64,000 bases of DNA from WLMZ01 sp031410915. Lineage in GTDB: Bacteria > Actinomycetota > Acidimicrobiia > Acidimicrobiales > Ilumatobacteraceae. Position numbers and translations under genes: made by a program. Positions within the stretch are counted from its first letter, which is position 1. Every line of letters starts with the position of its first letter. This document shows, piece by piece, positions 55,457 to 63,210 of this stretch. The stretch covers positions 39,594 through 103,593 of the forward strand of contig JANNZY010000196.1 in NCBI GenBank assembly GCA_031410915.1. The letters are read 5' to 3'. A model generated the notes under the pieces. It saw nothing but the letters and a program-made list of their open reading frames with translations, made no database searches and had not been told where the DNA came from.

Positions 55457-56974
55457 TCAGGCGCGCTGACCCAGCGTGATCCGACGGCTCGGCGCACCTG
55501 GGGCGCGCGCCAGCGCGTTCGCGGCGGCCGCTGCCGCCGCCGGGAATCCGAGGTCGACGACGCTGCCCGGCTCGCCGGTGGAGGCCAGCACGTGGACTTC
55601 GACCGCGGGTGGGTTGTGCCGCATCCGGCCCCAGAGGAAATCGGTGTAGCTGTCCTCGCGCCATGACTCGTCGACGAACTGGTCCGACGGGCGGTACACC
55701 ACGGAGACCGCATCGACGGCTGCGCCCTGCAGTTGAGCCTCGGCACCGATCGGGTTGTTGCAGCGGCCGACGTCGGCGGCCATGACCACCCTCGTCGCTC
55801 GCGGCTCCACGCCGTTGTTGTCGACCTCGACCAAGCACGCCACGGTCGAGCCGTTGGCCTCGTGCACCGCGATCCCCTGGGCATGACCCGATCGCATCGG
55901 TCGGCCCCATCCACCCATCGTCGCCAACGCGTCGAGCACGGCCCGTAGTCGCGCCGAGGTGAGCGTCGAGCGGCGGAACGCCACGGGATCGCGTCCCAGC
56001 TGGCGGGCGACCTCGTCGATCACCATCTCGTTCGCGGCTGCGAACGTGGACGGCACGAGCGATCCCCGACCGCCCGCTGCAACTCGGATCGGCACACCGA
56101 TCAACGACTCGGTCACCTCACCGATCTCGTACGGCACACGTTCGTCGAGCGGTCCGGACACCGCTCCGGCGACGGACATGCGGTGCTCCAACGTCAACAT
56201 CTCGCCAAGAGCCCATGTCACCCGAAGGCGATGGAACGTGGCCGGCCGACTGCGTCCGTGGCGGGCGTCGTCGTGGGTCCACAGCAACTTGACCGGCCGA
56301 CCGACGGCGCGGGAGATCTGCGCGGCCTCCACGCCGGGCTCGAAGAAGGGGCGGCCCAAGGAGCCGCCGCCGCGCATCACGTGCAGCGCGACGGCCTCCG
56401 GACGCAGGCCGACGGCGAGCCCGATCGTGTGCGCGGCGATCGCCGGGGCCTGCGCCGCGAGCCACACGTCGGCACGATCGTCGCGCACATCGGCGATGGC
56501 GGTGTGCACCTCCAGCGCGGTCTCGCCGAAGTGTGGGAACTCGTATGCGGCGTCGATGTACTTCGTGAGCATCGGCGGCAGAACGAATGGTGGCACGGCC
56601 TCGGCGAGCCGCCGGCGGGCATCGGCATCGGACTCGTACGCAAGCGCGCCGGCGCCCCGAGACGCGTGCAGCCGCTCCTGGGCACGGAGCGCATGGTCGA
56701 ACGAGTCGGCAACGACGGCGATGCCCGACGGCACGCGCACGATGGCGACGACACCTGGCATCGCCCGCACCTCCGTGTCCGCGACCTCCGCCGACTGGCC
56801 GTGGTCCGGCGACATCCGGGCAATGACTGTCGCCAGCGCGCCGGGTACGCCAGCGTCGAACCCCAGGTCGACGTGGTCCGGCCAGGCCCGGCGACTGTCC
56901 GCGCGCAACGACGGCCGATCGGTGCGGCGCCGCGCGGGAATGCCGCTCGCTTCGCTCCCGTCGTCGATGGACAT
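55457..56974 (-). CDS. Orphan molybdenum hydroxylase large-subunit-like protein (IorB type)
   Basis: A 505-residue protein similar to the large subunits of isoquinoline 1-oxidoreductase/aldehyde oxidase. TKYIDAAYEFPHFGETALEVHTAIADVRDDRADVWLAAQAPAIAAHTIG and MRGGGSLGRPFFEPGVEAAQIS belong to the molybdopterin domains, and VEVDNNGVEPRATRVVMAADVGRCNNPIGAEAQLQGA is a typical C-terminal segment. Usual members are 700-780 residues, so a third is missing, mostly at the N-terminal part and between motifs. The small [2Fe-2S] subunit is not adjacent. Start ATG 56974 has GAGGGG upstream. It may be degenerate or use a partner elsewhere. Confidence 0.78.
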   Translation of the reverse strand: MSIDDGSEASGIPARRRTDRPSLRADSRRAWPDHVDLGFDAGVPGALATVIARMSPDHGQSAEVADTEVRAMPGVVAIVRVPSGIAVVADSFDHALRAQERLHASRGAGALAYESDADARRRLAEAVPPFVLPPMLTKYIDAAYEFPHFGETALEVHTAIADVRDDRADVWLAAQAPAIAAHTIGLAVGLRPEAVALHVMRGGGSLGRPFFEPGVEAAQISRAVGRPVKLLWTHDDARHGRSRPATFHRLRVTWALGEMLTLEHRMSVAGAVSGPLDERVPYEIGEVTESLIGVPIRVAAGGRGSLVPSTFAAANEMVIDEVARQLGRDPVAFRRSTLTSARLRAVLDALATMGGWGRPMRSGHAQGIAVHEANGSTVACLVEVDNNGVEPRATRVVMAADVGRCNNPIGAEAQLQGAAVDAVSVVYRPSDQFVDESWREDSYTDFLWGRMRHNPPAVEVHVLASTGEPGSVVDLGFPAAAAAAANALARAPGAPSRRITLGQRA

Positions 56975-57066
56975 GTCGAAAACCCCTCGGCTCCTGCAGT
57001 GTGCAACGGTTCCGCCCGGAATTCGGCCACTCGTACTCTCGTCGGAACATTTCTACACTCACGAGC

Positions 57067-57240
57067 GTGCATCGTGGCGACTTCGCTCCATCGACCGCCG
57101 TGGGGCCGGTCCGCTTCGGCACGACGACAGGCGATCCGCCGCTCATCGATCATCGGTCGCCCGCGTACCACTGCGGCGCCGACGCACCCCCGCTCACCGT
57201 CCACGGACAGGGCCGCGGGCAGCGTGACGGGGATGCGTGA
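57067..57240 (+). CDS. Possible leaderless small ORF, 57 residues
   Basis: GTG 57067 lies 7 bases after TACACT (57054-57059), the window's leaderless pattern, and the frame MHRGDFAPSTAVGPVRFGTT continues for 57 codons with GC-rich third positions. No family match I recognise. It is in the 287 bases between the molybdenum hydroxylase start and the YCII stop, where nothing else is evident. Evidence is promoter spacing and codon bias only. Confidence 0.35.
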   Translation: MHRGDFAPSTAVGPVRFGTTTGDPPLIDHRSPAYHCGADAPPLTVHGQGRGQRDGDA

Positions 57241-57261
57241 GCCGACGTCATTCGATGTGGA

Positions 57262-57576
57262 TCACATCTCGATGGCTTCGGCCACCTCGACCGAGCCACC
57301 GGCGGCCAGGATCGGGCAGCCCTTGGCCAGCGCCAGCGCGGCGTCGATGTCACTCGCGCTGATGAGGCTGTAGCCGGACAGCGGGTTGGCCCCGCCACCG
57401 TCGCTGACCGAGCCGTCGGCCCCGAGCGTCTTCGACTGACCGGTCGGGTTGCCGCCGTCGAGGATGCTCGCCCCGATCGACTCGAACCATGCACCCCACG
57501 CGGCATAGACCGCGGCCTGTTCCGCTTCGGTCGCGGCCATCCCGCCGCCGTGATACGCAAACACGAACTTCGACAT
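57262..57576 (-). CDS. YCII-domain protein
   Basis: A 104-residue single-domain protein: SKFVFAYHGGGMAATEAEQAAVYAAWGAWFESIG, ILDGGNPTGQSKTLGADGS and LSGYSLISASDIDAALALAKGCPIL match the YCII/DGPF-type ferredoxin-like fold. These small proteins are sometimes catalytic (His and Asp) and often accompany oxidative pathways. ATG 57576 has AGGAGG about 9 bases upstream. The 221 bases upstream (57577-57797) show no gene. Confidence 0.82.
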   Translation of the reverse strand: MSKFVFAYHGGGMAATEAEQAAVYAAWGAWFESIGASILDGGNPTGQSKTLGADGSVSDGGGANPLSGYSLISASDIDAALALAKGCPILAAGGSVEVAEAIEM

Positions 57577-57797
57577 CTCGTTTCCTCCTGGTGAACGACT
57601 GCCCGACACGAGCAGTTCGCCCAGACGACGATCCTCACCCCCCGAATTCGACGCCAACCGACAGATTTCTCCCCACCTCGCACCCCGCGTGCCGGAGTTG
57701 GGACTGCGGACGCCGTCGCGCGGGTCCGAGAGCGGCGAAGGCGTCGGATCCGACGGTTGCAGAGAGTCCAGGTGAGATTGCTCACGCGATCCCACAG

Positions 57798-58556
57798 TCA
57801 GAAGATGGTGTAGCCGCCGTCGACGGTGAGGGTGTCGCCAGTGTGGAAGGTGGTGGTCGGGTCGGCCAGGAAGACTGCGGCGGGGCCCATCTCGCTGGGG
57901 TCGGCCCAGCGGCGCACGGGGGTACGACTGATCGTGGCGGTGCGGAACTTGTCGTTGGCGTATCCGCCGGCGGCCAAATCGGTGAGCGTCCAGCCGGGCA
58001 GCAAGGCGTTGACACGGATCTGGTGGCGAGCCATGGCCACAGCCAGGCCGCGCACCAGACCGAGCAGCGCAGTCTTCGACGCCCCGTAGGCCTCGTTGCC
58101 GGCCGCGCCGTGGATCGCCGAAGTCGACGACACCGCGACGAGCGAGCCGCCGCCGTTGGCGATCATGTGCCGCGCCGCGGTGCGGAGCGTCAGGAACACA
58201 CCGTCCAGGTTCGTTGCCATCACGGCCCGCCACTGCTCCAGCGACATGTCGACGAATGACTTTCCCGGGCCGGACCGTCCGGCGTTGGCGAACACGGAGT
58301 CGATCCGCCCACCGGCTGCTTCGACCGATTGCGCGAACGCCGACTCGGTCTGCGCCTCGTCGGCGACGTCGCACACGAACGCGTGGGCTGTGATGCCGTC
58401 GGCGTGCAGCGCCGCGAGTGATTCGTCGTTCTTGGCCGAGTTGCGCCCCCAGACCACGATCTGCGCGCCGGCCGCGCCACAGGCCCGGGCCATGCCGAGG
58501 CCGATGCCGCCGTTGCCACCGGTGATGAGGACTGTCCTGCCTTCGAGAGAACCCAT
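57798..58556 (-). CDS. Short-chain dehydrogenase/reductase (FabG-like)
   Basis: A 252-residue SDR. VLITGGNGGIGLGMARA (cofactor loop TGxxxGxG), NAGRSG, VAVSSTSAIHGAAGNEAYGASK (Ser, Tyr and Lys catalytic residues in SxnYxxxK), and a closing TLTVDGGYTIF. The cofactor loop favours NAD(P). ATG 58556 follows TAGTTT with 6 bases between. Substrate unknown. Confidence 0.9.
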   Translation of the reverse strand: MGSLEGRTVLITGGNGGIGLGMARACGAAGAQIVVWGRNSAKNDESLAALHADGITAHAFVCDVADEAQTESAFAQSVEAAGGRIDSVFANAGRSGPGKSFVDMSLEQWRAVMATNLDGVFLTLRTAARHMIANGGGSLVAVSSTSAIHGAAGNEAYGASKTALLGLVRGLAVAMARHQIRVNALLPGWTLTDLAAGGYANDKFRTATISRTPVRRWADPSEMGPAAVFLADPTTTFHTGDTLTVDGGYTIF

Positions 58557-58572
58557 CGCCGGAAACTATCCG

Positions 58573-59382
58573 TCAGTGCAGCAGCCGTCGCAGCCCGCCG
58601 GCCAGCAGTGTCAAGGCGAACACACCGATCGCGAGCACCACGATCGTGCCGCCCGACGGTGTGTCGGCGTAGAACGACACGATCACCCCGGCCACGGACA
58701 CGACGACACCGACGGCGACGCCGATCACGAACGTCGCCCGGAAGCTGCGCGCGACCAGCTGCGCCGTGGCGACGGGCACCACCATCAGCGCACTGACGAG
58801 CAGCACACCGACGACGCGCATCGAGACCACGACGGTGCATGCGGTGAGGACGGCGAGCAACAGGTTGAGCCGCATCACCGGCAAGCCGCTGGCCCGGGCG
58901 AACTCGTCGTCGTTGCTGACGCTGAACAACGCGCCACTCAGGCCGACGGTCACAACGAGCACGATCGCAGCCAAGATCACGAACGTCCGCAGGTCTCCCG
59001 CAGTCGTGGTCGAGATGCTGCCGAACAGGTACTGGTTGAGGCTCTTCTGCCCGGCCGTGGACCGGCTGGCCAGCACGACCCCACCGCCGATGCCGCCGTA
59101 GAACAGGATCGCCAGCGCGACCTCACCAATCGCCTCGCGGCGGGAGCGGATCAACTCGACGGCCACGGCACCCGCGATCGCGGCCACGAGCGCGACCGGG
59201 ATCGGTGACCGGTTCAACGCCAAACCGAGCGCGACGCCGGTCACCGCGACATGCCCGAGCCCGTCGCCGATCAACGCCAGTCGACGCTGGACCAAGAAGA
59301 TGCCGACCGACGGCGCGGCGAGCCCGACGAGCAATGCGGCAACGAGCGCGCGCTGCATGAAGTCGTAGTCGAGGAACCTCAT
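58573..59382 (-). CDS. znuB: Zinc/manganese ABC transporter permease
   Basis: A 269-residue polytopic ABC-3 permease with about eight helices: MQRALVAALLVGLAAPSVGIFLVQRRLALIGDGLGHVAVTGVALG is the N-terminal signature, and RVVGVLLVSALMVVPVATAQ the conserved late motif. Last gene of a three-gene operon with ATGA overlaps. Imports zinc by context of the Zur-like regulator. Confidence 0.93.
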   Translation of the reverse strand: MRFLDYDFMQRALVAALLVGLAAPSVGIFLVQRRLALIGDGLGHVAVTGVALGLALNRSPIPVALVAAIAGAVAVELIRSRREAIGEVALAILFYGGIGGGVVLASRSTAGQKSLNQYLFGSISTTTAGDLRTFVILAAIVLVVTVGLSGALFSVSNDDEFARASGLPVMRLNLLLAVLTACTVVVSMRVVGVLLVSALMVVPVATAQLVARSFRATFVIGVAVGVVVSVAGVIVSFYADTPSGGTIVVLAIGVFALTLLAGGLRRLLH

Positions 59383-60146
59383 CGCGGATACAGCCCCAGC
59401 CCGTGACGCCCGTCGGTCGGCCCACCGTGCGGGTCGTGGTCGTGGCCGAGGTGCAGCAGCCGCGCCGGTGCTGCGTCGATCGGTCCGTCGAACAGCACCC
59501 TGCCAGAATCCATGCACACCGCCCGAGTCACGAGCGGTTCCAGCGGGCCGAGTTCGTGCAGCACGACGACGATCGTGACGCCGCCGGGGATCAGCCCAGC
59601 AAACGTCGCCGCCATCGCCTCCTGATTGGCCTGGTCCACACCGGCCAGCGGCTCGTCGAGCAACAACACCCGCGCCCCACCGGCCAGGGCCCGGGCAACG
59701 AGCGCCCGACGCTGCTGGCCGCCGGACAGCGTCGACACCGGTGCTGTCGCACGGTCGGTCAGGTCGACGGCAGCGATCGCGGCGTCGACCGCGTCACGAT
59801 CGTCCCGCGTCCGCAACCGGGCGATGCTGCGCCCGGCGAGGCGGCCGGAGCGAACCAGCTCGCGCACGGTCACCGGGATCGGCCCCGCCGCGGTCTGACG
59901 CTGCGGCACGTACCCGATCAGCGAGCGGTCGGCAAGCTCGTTCAACGGCGCGCCGAACAGCTCGACGCTGCCGCCCATCCGGTCGACCAGGCCGAGCATG
60001 CCCTTCATCAACGTCGTCTTGCCCGAACCGTTCGGTCCGAGCAACGCAACGACTTCGGACTCGGCGATCTCCAGGTCGGCATGGACCGCGACCCGCCCGC
60101 CGTAGCCGAAACGCCCGTCGCGCACGCATACCACCGGTGCGTTCAT
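59379..60146 (-). CDS. znuC: Zinc ABC transporter ATP-binding protein
   Basis: A 255-residue ABC ATPase: Walker A GPNGSGKTT, Q-loop VPQRQT, signature STLSGGQQRR, Walker B ARVLLLDEPLAG and H-loop VVLHELG. The C-terminal tail HLGHDHDPHGG is His-rich, a common zinc-sensing tail of ZnuC. Overlaps both neighbours by ATGA. Confidence 0.93.
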   Translation of the reverse strand: MNAPVVCVRDGRFGYGGRVAVHADLEIAESEVVALLGPNGSGKTTLMKGMLGLVDRMGGSVELFGAPLNELADRSLIGYVPQRQTAAGPIPVTVRELVRSGRLAGRSIARLRTRDDRDAVDAAIAAVDLTDRATAPVSTLSGGQQRRALVARALAGGARVLLLDEPLAGVDQANQEAMAATFAGLIPGGVTIVVVLHELGPLEPLVTRAVCMDSGRVLFDGPIDAAPARLLHLGHDHDPHGGPTDGRHGLGLYPR

Positions 60147-61090
60147 GTGCAGCCCTGGCCGGAGCGCAGTGTCGCCAGGTTCGAGCGCATGACCTCGAAG
60201 TAGTCCACTCCGGCGGAGTCGTCGGTCACTCCCTCGATCGGATCCAGCACTGCGGTGTGCACACCCGTCTCCGACGCCACTGTCTCGGCGATGTCGGGGC
60301 TGACGAGGGTCTCGAAGTAGATGGTGGTGACACCGTTGTCGCGGACGAAGTCGGTCACGTCGGCCAGCGCCTGCGGCGACGGCTCGGCATCGGGCACGAG
60401 ACCGGTGATACCGACCTGGGTCAACCCGTAGCGATCGGCCAGGTACCCGAACGCGTTGTGGCTCGTGACGATGTTCGTGTTCGAGCAGCTCGCGAGCCCG
60501 TCGCGGAACTCGCCGTCCAACTCGGTCAGGCGGTTGCGAAGCGTCGCCGCGTTCGCCTCGAACGTCGCCGCGGCGGTTGCGTCGATCGCGGTCAGGCGGG
60601 CGGCAACGTCGTCGGCGACGTCGGCCAGCCGCGTCGGGTCGAGCCAGAAGTGTGGGTCGGCCTTCGTCCCGCCGGACTGCTCGCCCTCGTCGATCGGGCT
60701 GTAGGTCTGGTCGAGGCGGGCCGCAGTCGAGACGTCCAATACCCGGCCGCCCGCGTCCGTCGAGCCGATCGCTTCGTCGACAGCAGGCGCGAACCCCCCG
60801 AGGTAGACGACGAGATCCGCGTCCTGGACGCGGGCAGTGTCGTCGGCGGTCAACTCCACATCGTGGGGCTCGGCACCCGCTGGCGTCAGGTTCGCCACCG
60901 ACACGCGATCGCCACCGACCTGCTGGACCACGTACTGCAGCGGGTAGAACGACGCGAGCACGTCGATCACGCCGCCACCGTCACGGCCGTCCGCCGAGGC
61001 TGTGCTTTCAGACACCGTTCCGGCGTCAGACGCACACGCACCAACCACGACGGTCGCGGCGATCAGCAGAGCAGCTGGGCGTGCGAGCAT
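60143..61090 (-). CDS. znuA: Zinc ABC transporter substrate-binding lipoprotein
   Basis: A 315-residue cluster A-I metal-binding protein. Lipobox VVVGAC, then VLASFYPLQYVVQQVGGDRVSV, the His ligand of AEPHDVELTADD, the DPHFWLDP His and the IVTSHNAFGYLADRYG His. No His-rich acidic loop, only ADGRDGGG near the N-terminus. Start ATG 61090; a longer frame from 61129 includes the promoter. Operon order znuA-znuC-znuB. Confidence 0.93.
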   Translation of the reverse strand: MLARPAALLIAATVVVGACASDAGTVSESTASADGRDGGGVIDVLASFYPLQYVVQQVGGDRVSVANLTPAGAEPHDVELTADDTARVQDADLVVYLGGFAPAVDEAIGSTDAGGRVLDVSTAARLDQTYSPIDEGEQSGGTKADPHFWLDPTRLADVADDVAARLTAIDATAAATFEANAATLRNRLTELDGEFRDGLASCSNTNIVTSHNAFGYLADRYGLTQVGITGLVPDAEPSPQALADVTDFVRDNGVTTIYFETLVSPDIAETVASETGVHTAVLDPIEGVTDDSAGVDYFEVMRSNLATLRSGQGCT

Positions 61091-61100
61091 GAAGTCGACG

Positions 61101-61129
61101 TTATCAGGAACGATTCTCACTCTTGGCAA
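61101..61129 (-). promoter_or_regulatory. znuA promoter with Zur-like operator
   Basis: Minus-strand TTGCCA (61129-61124) and TGATAA (61106-61101) are 17 bases apart, a strong -35/-10 pair. The spacer contains TGAGAATCGTTCCTGA (61119-61104), close to the actinobacterial Zur palindrome TGAAAATCATTTTCA. A repressor bound there would cover the promoter. ATG 61090 follows 10 bases after the -10. The regulator gene lies divergently at 61172. Confidence 0.7.
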
Positions 61130-61171
61130 TCCGAACCAACAAGCCGTTCCGGGAACCGGTAGATTCGCGGT

Positions 61172-61627
61172 GTGACGGCAGCACTCGGGAGTCAGGCTGA
61201 TCTACAGCGCACGGTGCGCGAGCGGCTCAGCGCGCACGGCCAGCGCTACACGAACTGTCGTCAGGAGCTGGTCGAGGCGCTGCTCGCGGCGAAGGGTCCG
61301 GTCACGCTCCCCGCGCTGTTGAGGACCAGTCGCGACCTTGCGCAGAGCTCGGCCTATCGCAACCTCGCAGTGATGGAGCAAGCCGGCGTGGTACGCCGCC
61401 TCGTGCTCTCGACAGGGCACGCCCACTACGAGCTTGCCGAGGACCTGACCAACCATCATCATCACCTGATCTGTGAGAACTGCGGCGCCATCGCCGACAT
61501 CGAGTTCGGCACTCGCGTCGAGAAGGCGTTGGACAAGGCGTTCGGCGAGATCACCGGTGGTGCCGGCTTCACACCGCGTCATCACGCGATCGACATCTAC
61601 GGCGAGTGCTCGGCCTGCGTCGCCTGA
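61172..61627 (+). CDS. Fur-family regulator, probably Zur
   Basis: A 151-residue Fur-family protein. N-terminal winged helix (HGQRYTNCRQELVEALLAAKGPVTLPALLRTSRDLAQSSAYRNLAVMEQAGVVRRL), then the metal sites THH-rich NHHHHLICENCGAIADIEF (HHHH and CxxC zinc site) and a C-terminal CSAC pair. Divergence from znuABC argues for zinc over iron sensing. GTG 61172 follows TAGATT with 6 bases between. Its last 31 bases overlap the convergent GNAT gene. Confidence 0.87.
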   Translation: MTAALGSQADLQRTVRERLSAHGQRYTNCRQELVEALLAAKGPVTLPALLRTSRDLAQSSAYRNLAVMEQAGVVRRLVLSTGHAHYELAEDLTNHHHHLICENCGAIADIEFGTRVEKALDKAFGEITGGAGFTPRHHAIDIYGECSACVA

Positions 61628-62424
61628 CGCCCGACTGCACCAACCACGTACGCGCCTTCGGCTAGCCCGGCGATGCCGAGTCCGGCGGCGAAGGTGTCCG
61701 CGAGCGCCGAGCCGACCGCACGTCGCCACGCGTCGGCCAGCGACGGCTCGTCCTGACGAAGCTGGTGATAACGCTTCGGGATCGGGATCAGCGCCCCGAT
61801 CGACGGCAGATACGAGCTGCGCGACGGAACCGGATCGTGCACGATCAGGCGCGGTGAATCGGCCGCCGGCTCGAGGCGAACCGACCCGACGATGTCGTCG
61901 AGTCGCCACGACACCTTGACCCGGTCGGTGACGTCGCCGGTGTTGAACGCGTCCGTGCGCTCGCCATAGCAGTCAGGGATGAAGTCGACGACGTGCGCGC
62001 CGAGGCGGTGCATGTTGAAGATGGCGTTCGTGGCGAGCAGCGGGTCCACCGTCCAGCGCATCTCGGTGATGCCGTGCTCCAGGCACGCCGCGCGCTGGGC
62101 CAACTTCAGCGCATAGCCGACGCCCCCGGATCGCTCGATCAGCACCACGCCGGTCTGGTGCGAGTGGAAGTGGAGGCCGCTCTCCCACCCCATCCATCCG
62201 AGCGCGAACCCGATCGGCTGGTCGTCGCGCCATGCCACCAGCAACGTGGAACCGGCCAACGACAGCCCTCGCAGCAAATTGCGTGGCGGCACGATCTCCA
62301 TGCCCCACACCGCTTCCATCACCGACTGCAGCACGTTCAGTTCGGGCGGTGCGCGCACGGCGCGCACCTCCACCTCCGCAGCCTCTGCGGCCGCCACCGC
62401 GACGCGAACGGCCGCCGCGTTCAA
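61597..62424 (-). CDS. GNAT-family acetyltransferase (COG3375-like)
   Basis: A 275-residue protein. PRNLLRGLSLAGSTLLVAWRDDQPIGFALGWMG and RSGGVGYALKLAQRAACLEHGITEMRWTVDPLLATNAIFNMHRLGAHVVDFIPDCYG match a GNAT group found next to metabolic enzymes. TTG 62424 overlaps the PIG-L stop (TTGA). Its 3' end overlaps the convergent Fur-family gene by 31 bases. The last 35 residues are Ala/Gly rich. Substrate unknown. Confidence 0.72.
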   Translation of the reverse strand: MNAAAVRVAVAAAEAAEVEVRAVRAPPELNVLQSVMEAVWGMEIVPPRNLLRGLSLAGSTLLVAWRDDQPIGFALGWMGWESGLHFHSHQTGVVLIERSGGVGYALKLAQRAACLEHGITEMRWTVDPLLATNAIFNMHRLGAHVVDFIPDCYGERTDAFNTGDVTDRVKVSWRLDDIVGSVRLEPAADSPRLIVHDPVPSRSSYLPSIGALIPIPKRYHQLRQDEPSLADAWRRAVGSALADTFAAGLGIAGLAEGAYVVGAVGRQATQAEHSP

Positions 62425-63140
62425 CCGATCACCTCGAACGAGACGGCCGGCCGGCCCCCGAAGCGTTCTCCGGTGCGCTCGACCTGGCCCGTGACGAATG
62501 CTCGGGCGTCGGCCATGTCGCCACCGAGCGCATCGAGATAGGTCGCATGCGCCTCCAGCGATGCGATGGCGCGTTCCACGCCGGCGCCGACCTCGACGGC
62601 GTGTGTGGCGTTCGGCGACCCGGCGACCAAGACGTGCTTGACGCCGTTCCACGGCTGCAGTCCGGCCCGCTCCAACTCGGTGAAGATCCAACGGTTTCCG
62701 GCATCGCCAACCGCATCGATCAGCGAGACACCCGTGTTGCGATGGTCCGCCGAATTCCAGCTGCTGCCGCCCCACGTGTCGCGGTGGTTGATGGTCAGGA
62801 CAACCTCCGGTCGGTGACGTCGGATCGCCGCGCTGAGGTCGCGGCGCAGCTCGATCGACGCCTCGATCACCCCGTCGCGGTGGTCGAGGAACTCGACCAC
62901 CTCGACGCCGACGCAGGCCGCCGCGGCTCGCTGCTCGGCCTCGCGCAGCGGGCCGCATGTCTCCGGGTCGATGCCGTCGATGCCGGCCTCGCCGCGCGTG
63001 ACGAGCATGTAGGTCACCGTCTTGCCGGCGTCGACCCAGGTCGCGATCGCAGCCGACGCCCCGTACTCCAGATCGTCGGGGTGGGCCACGACGGCGAGCA
63101 CGCTCGAGAAGTCGTCGGGAAGTTGCTGCAGATCGTCCAT
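62421..63140 (-). CDS. PIG-L/LmbE deacetylase
   Basis: A 239-residue zinc deacetylase. VLAVVAHPDDLEYGASAAIATWVDAGKTV contains the AHPDD metal site and a third His lies in DHRNTG. Family members deacetylate GlcNAc-inositol or bacillithiol precursors (MshB/BshB). Together with the overlapping GNAT gene it could perform a deacetylate/acylate step, which is inference. ATG 63140 follows TAGGAG with 6 bases; the same bases also give an AGGAG ribosome-binding site. Confidence 0.85.
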   Translation of the reverse strand: MDDLQQLPDDFSSVLAVVAHPDDLEYGASAAIATWVDAGKTVTYMLVTRGEAGIDGIDPETCGPLREAEQRAAAACVGVEVVEFLDHRDGVIEASIELRRDLSAAIRRHRPEVVLTINHRDTWGGSSWNSADHRNTGVSLIDAVGDAGNRWIFTELERAGLQPWNGVKHVLVAGSPNATHAVEVGAGVERAIASLEAHATYLDALGGDMADARAFVTGQVERTGERFGGRPAVSFEVIG

Positions 63141-63210
63141 GCAATTCTCCTACCACACCGTTGACCGGTCATCAGCCCGGCGAAGTGACACGCCGGTTAG
63201 CGTGAAGCAG

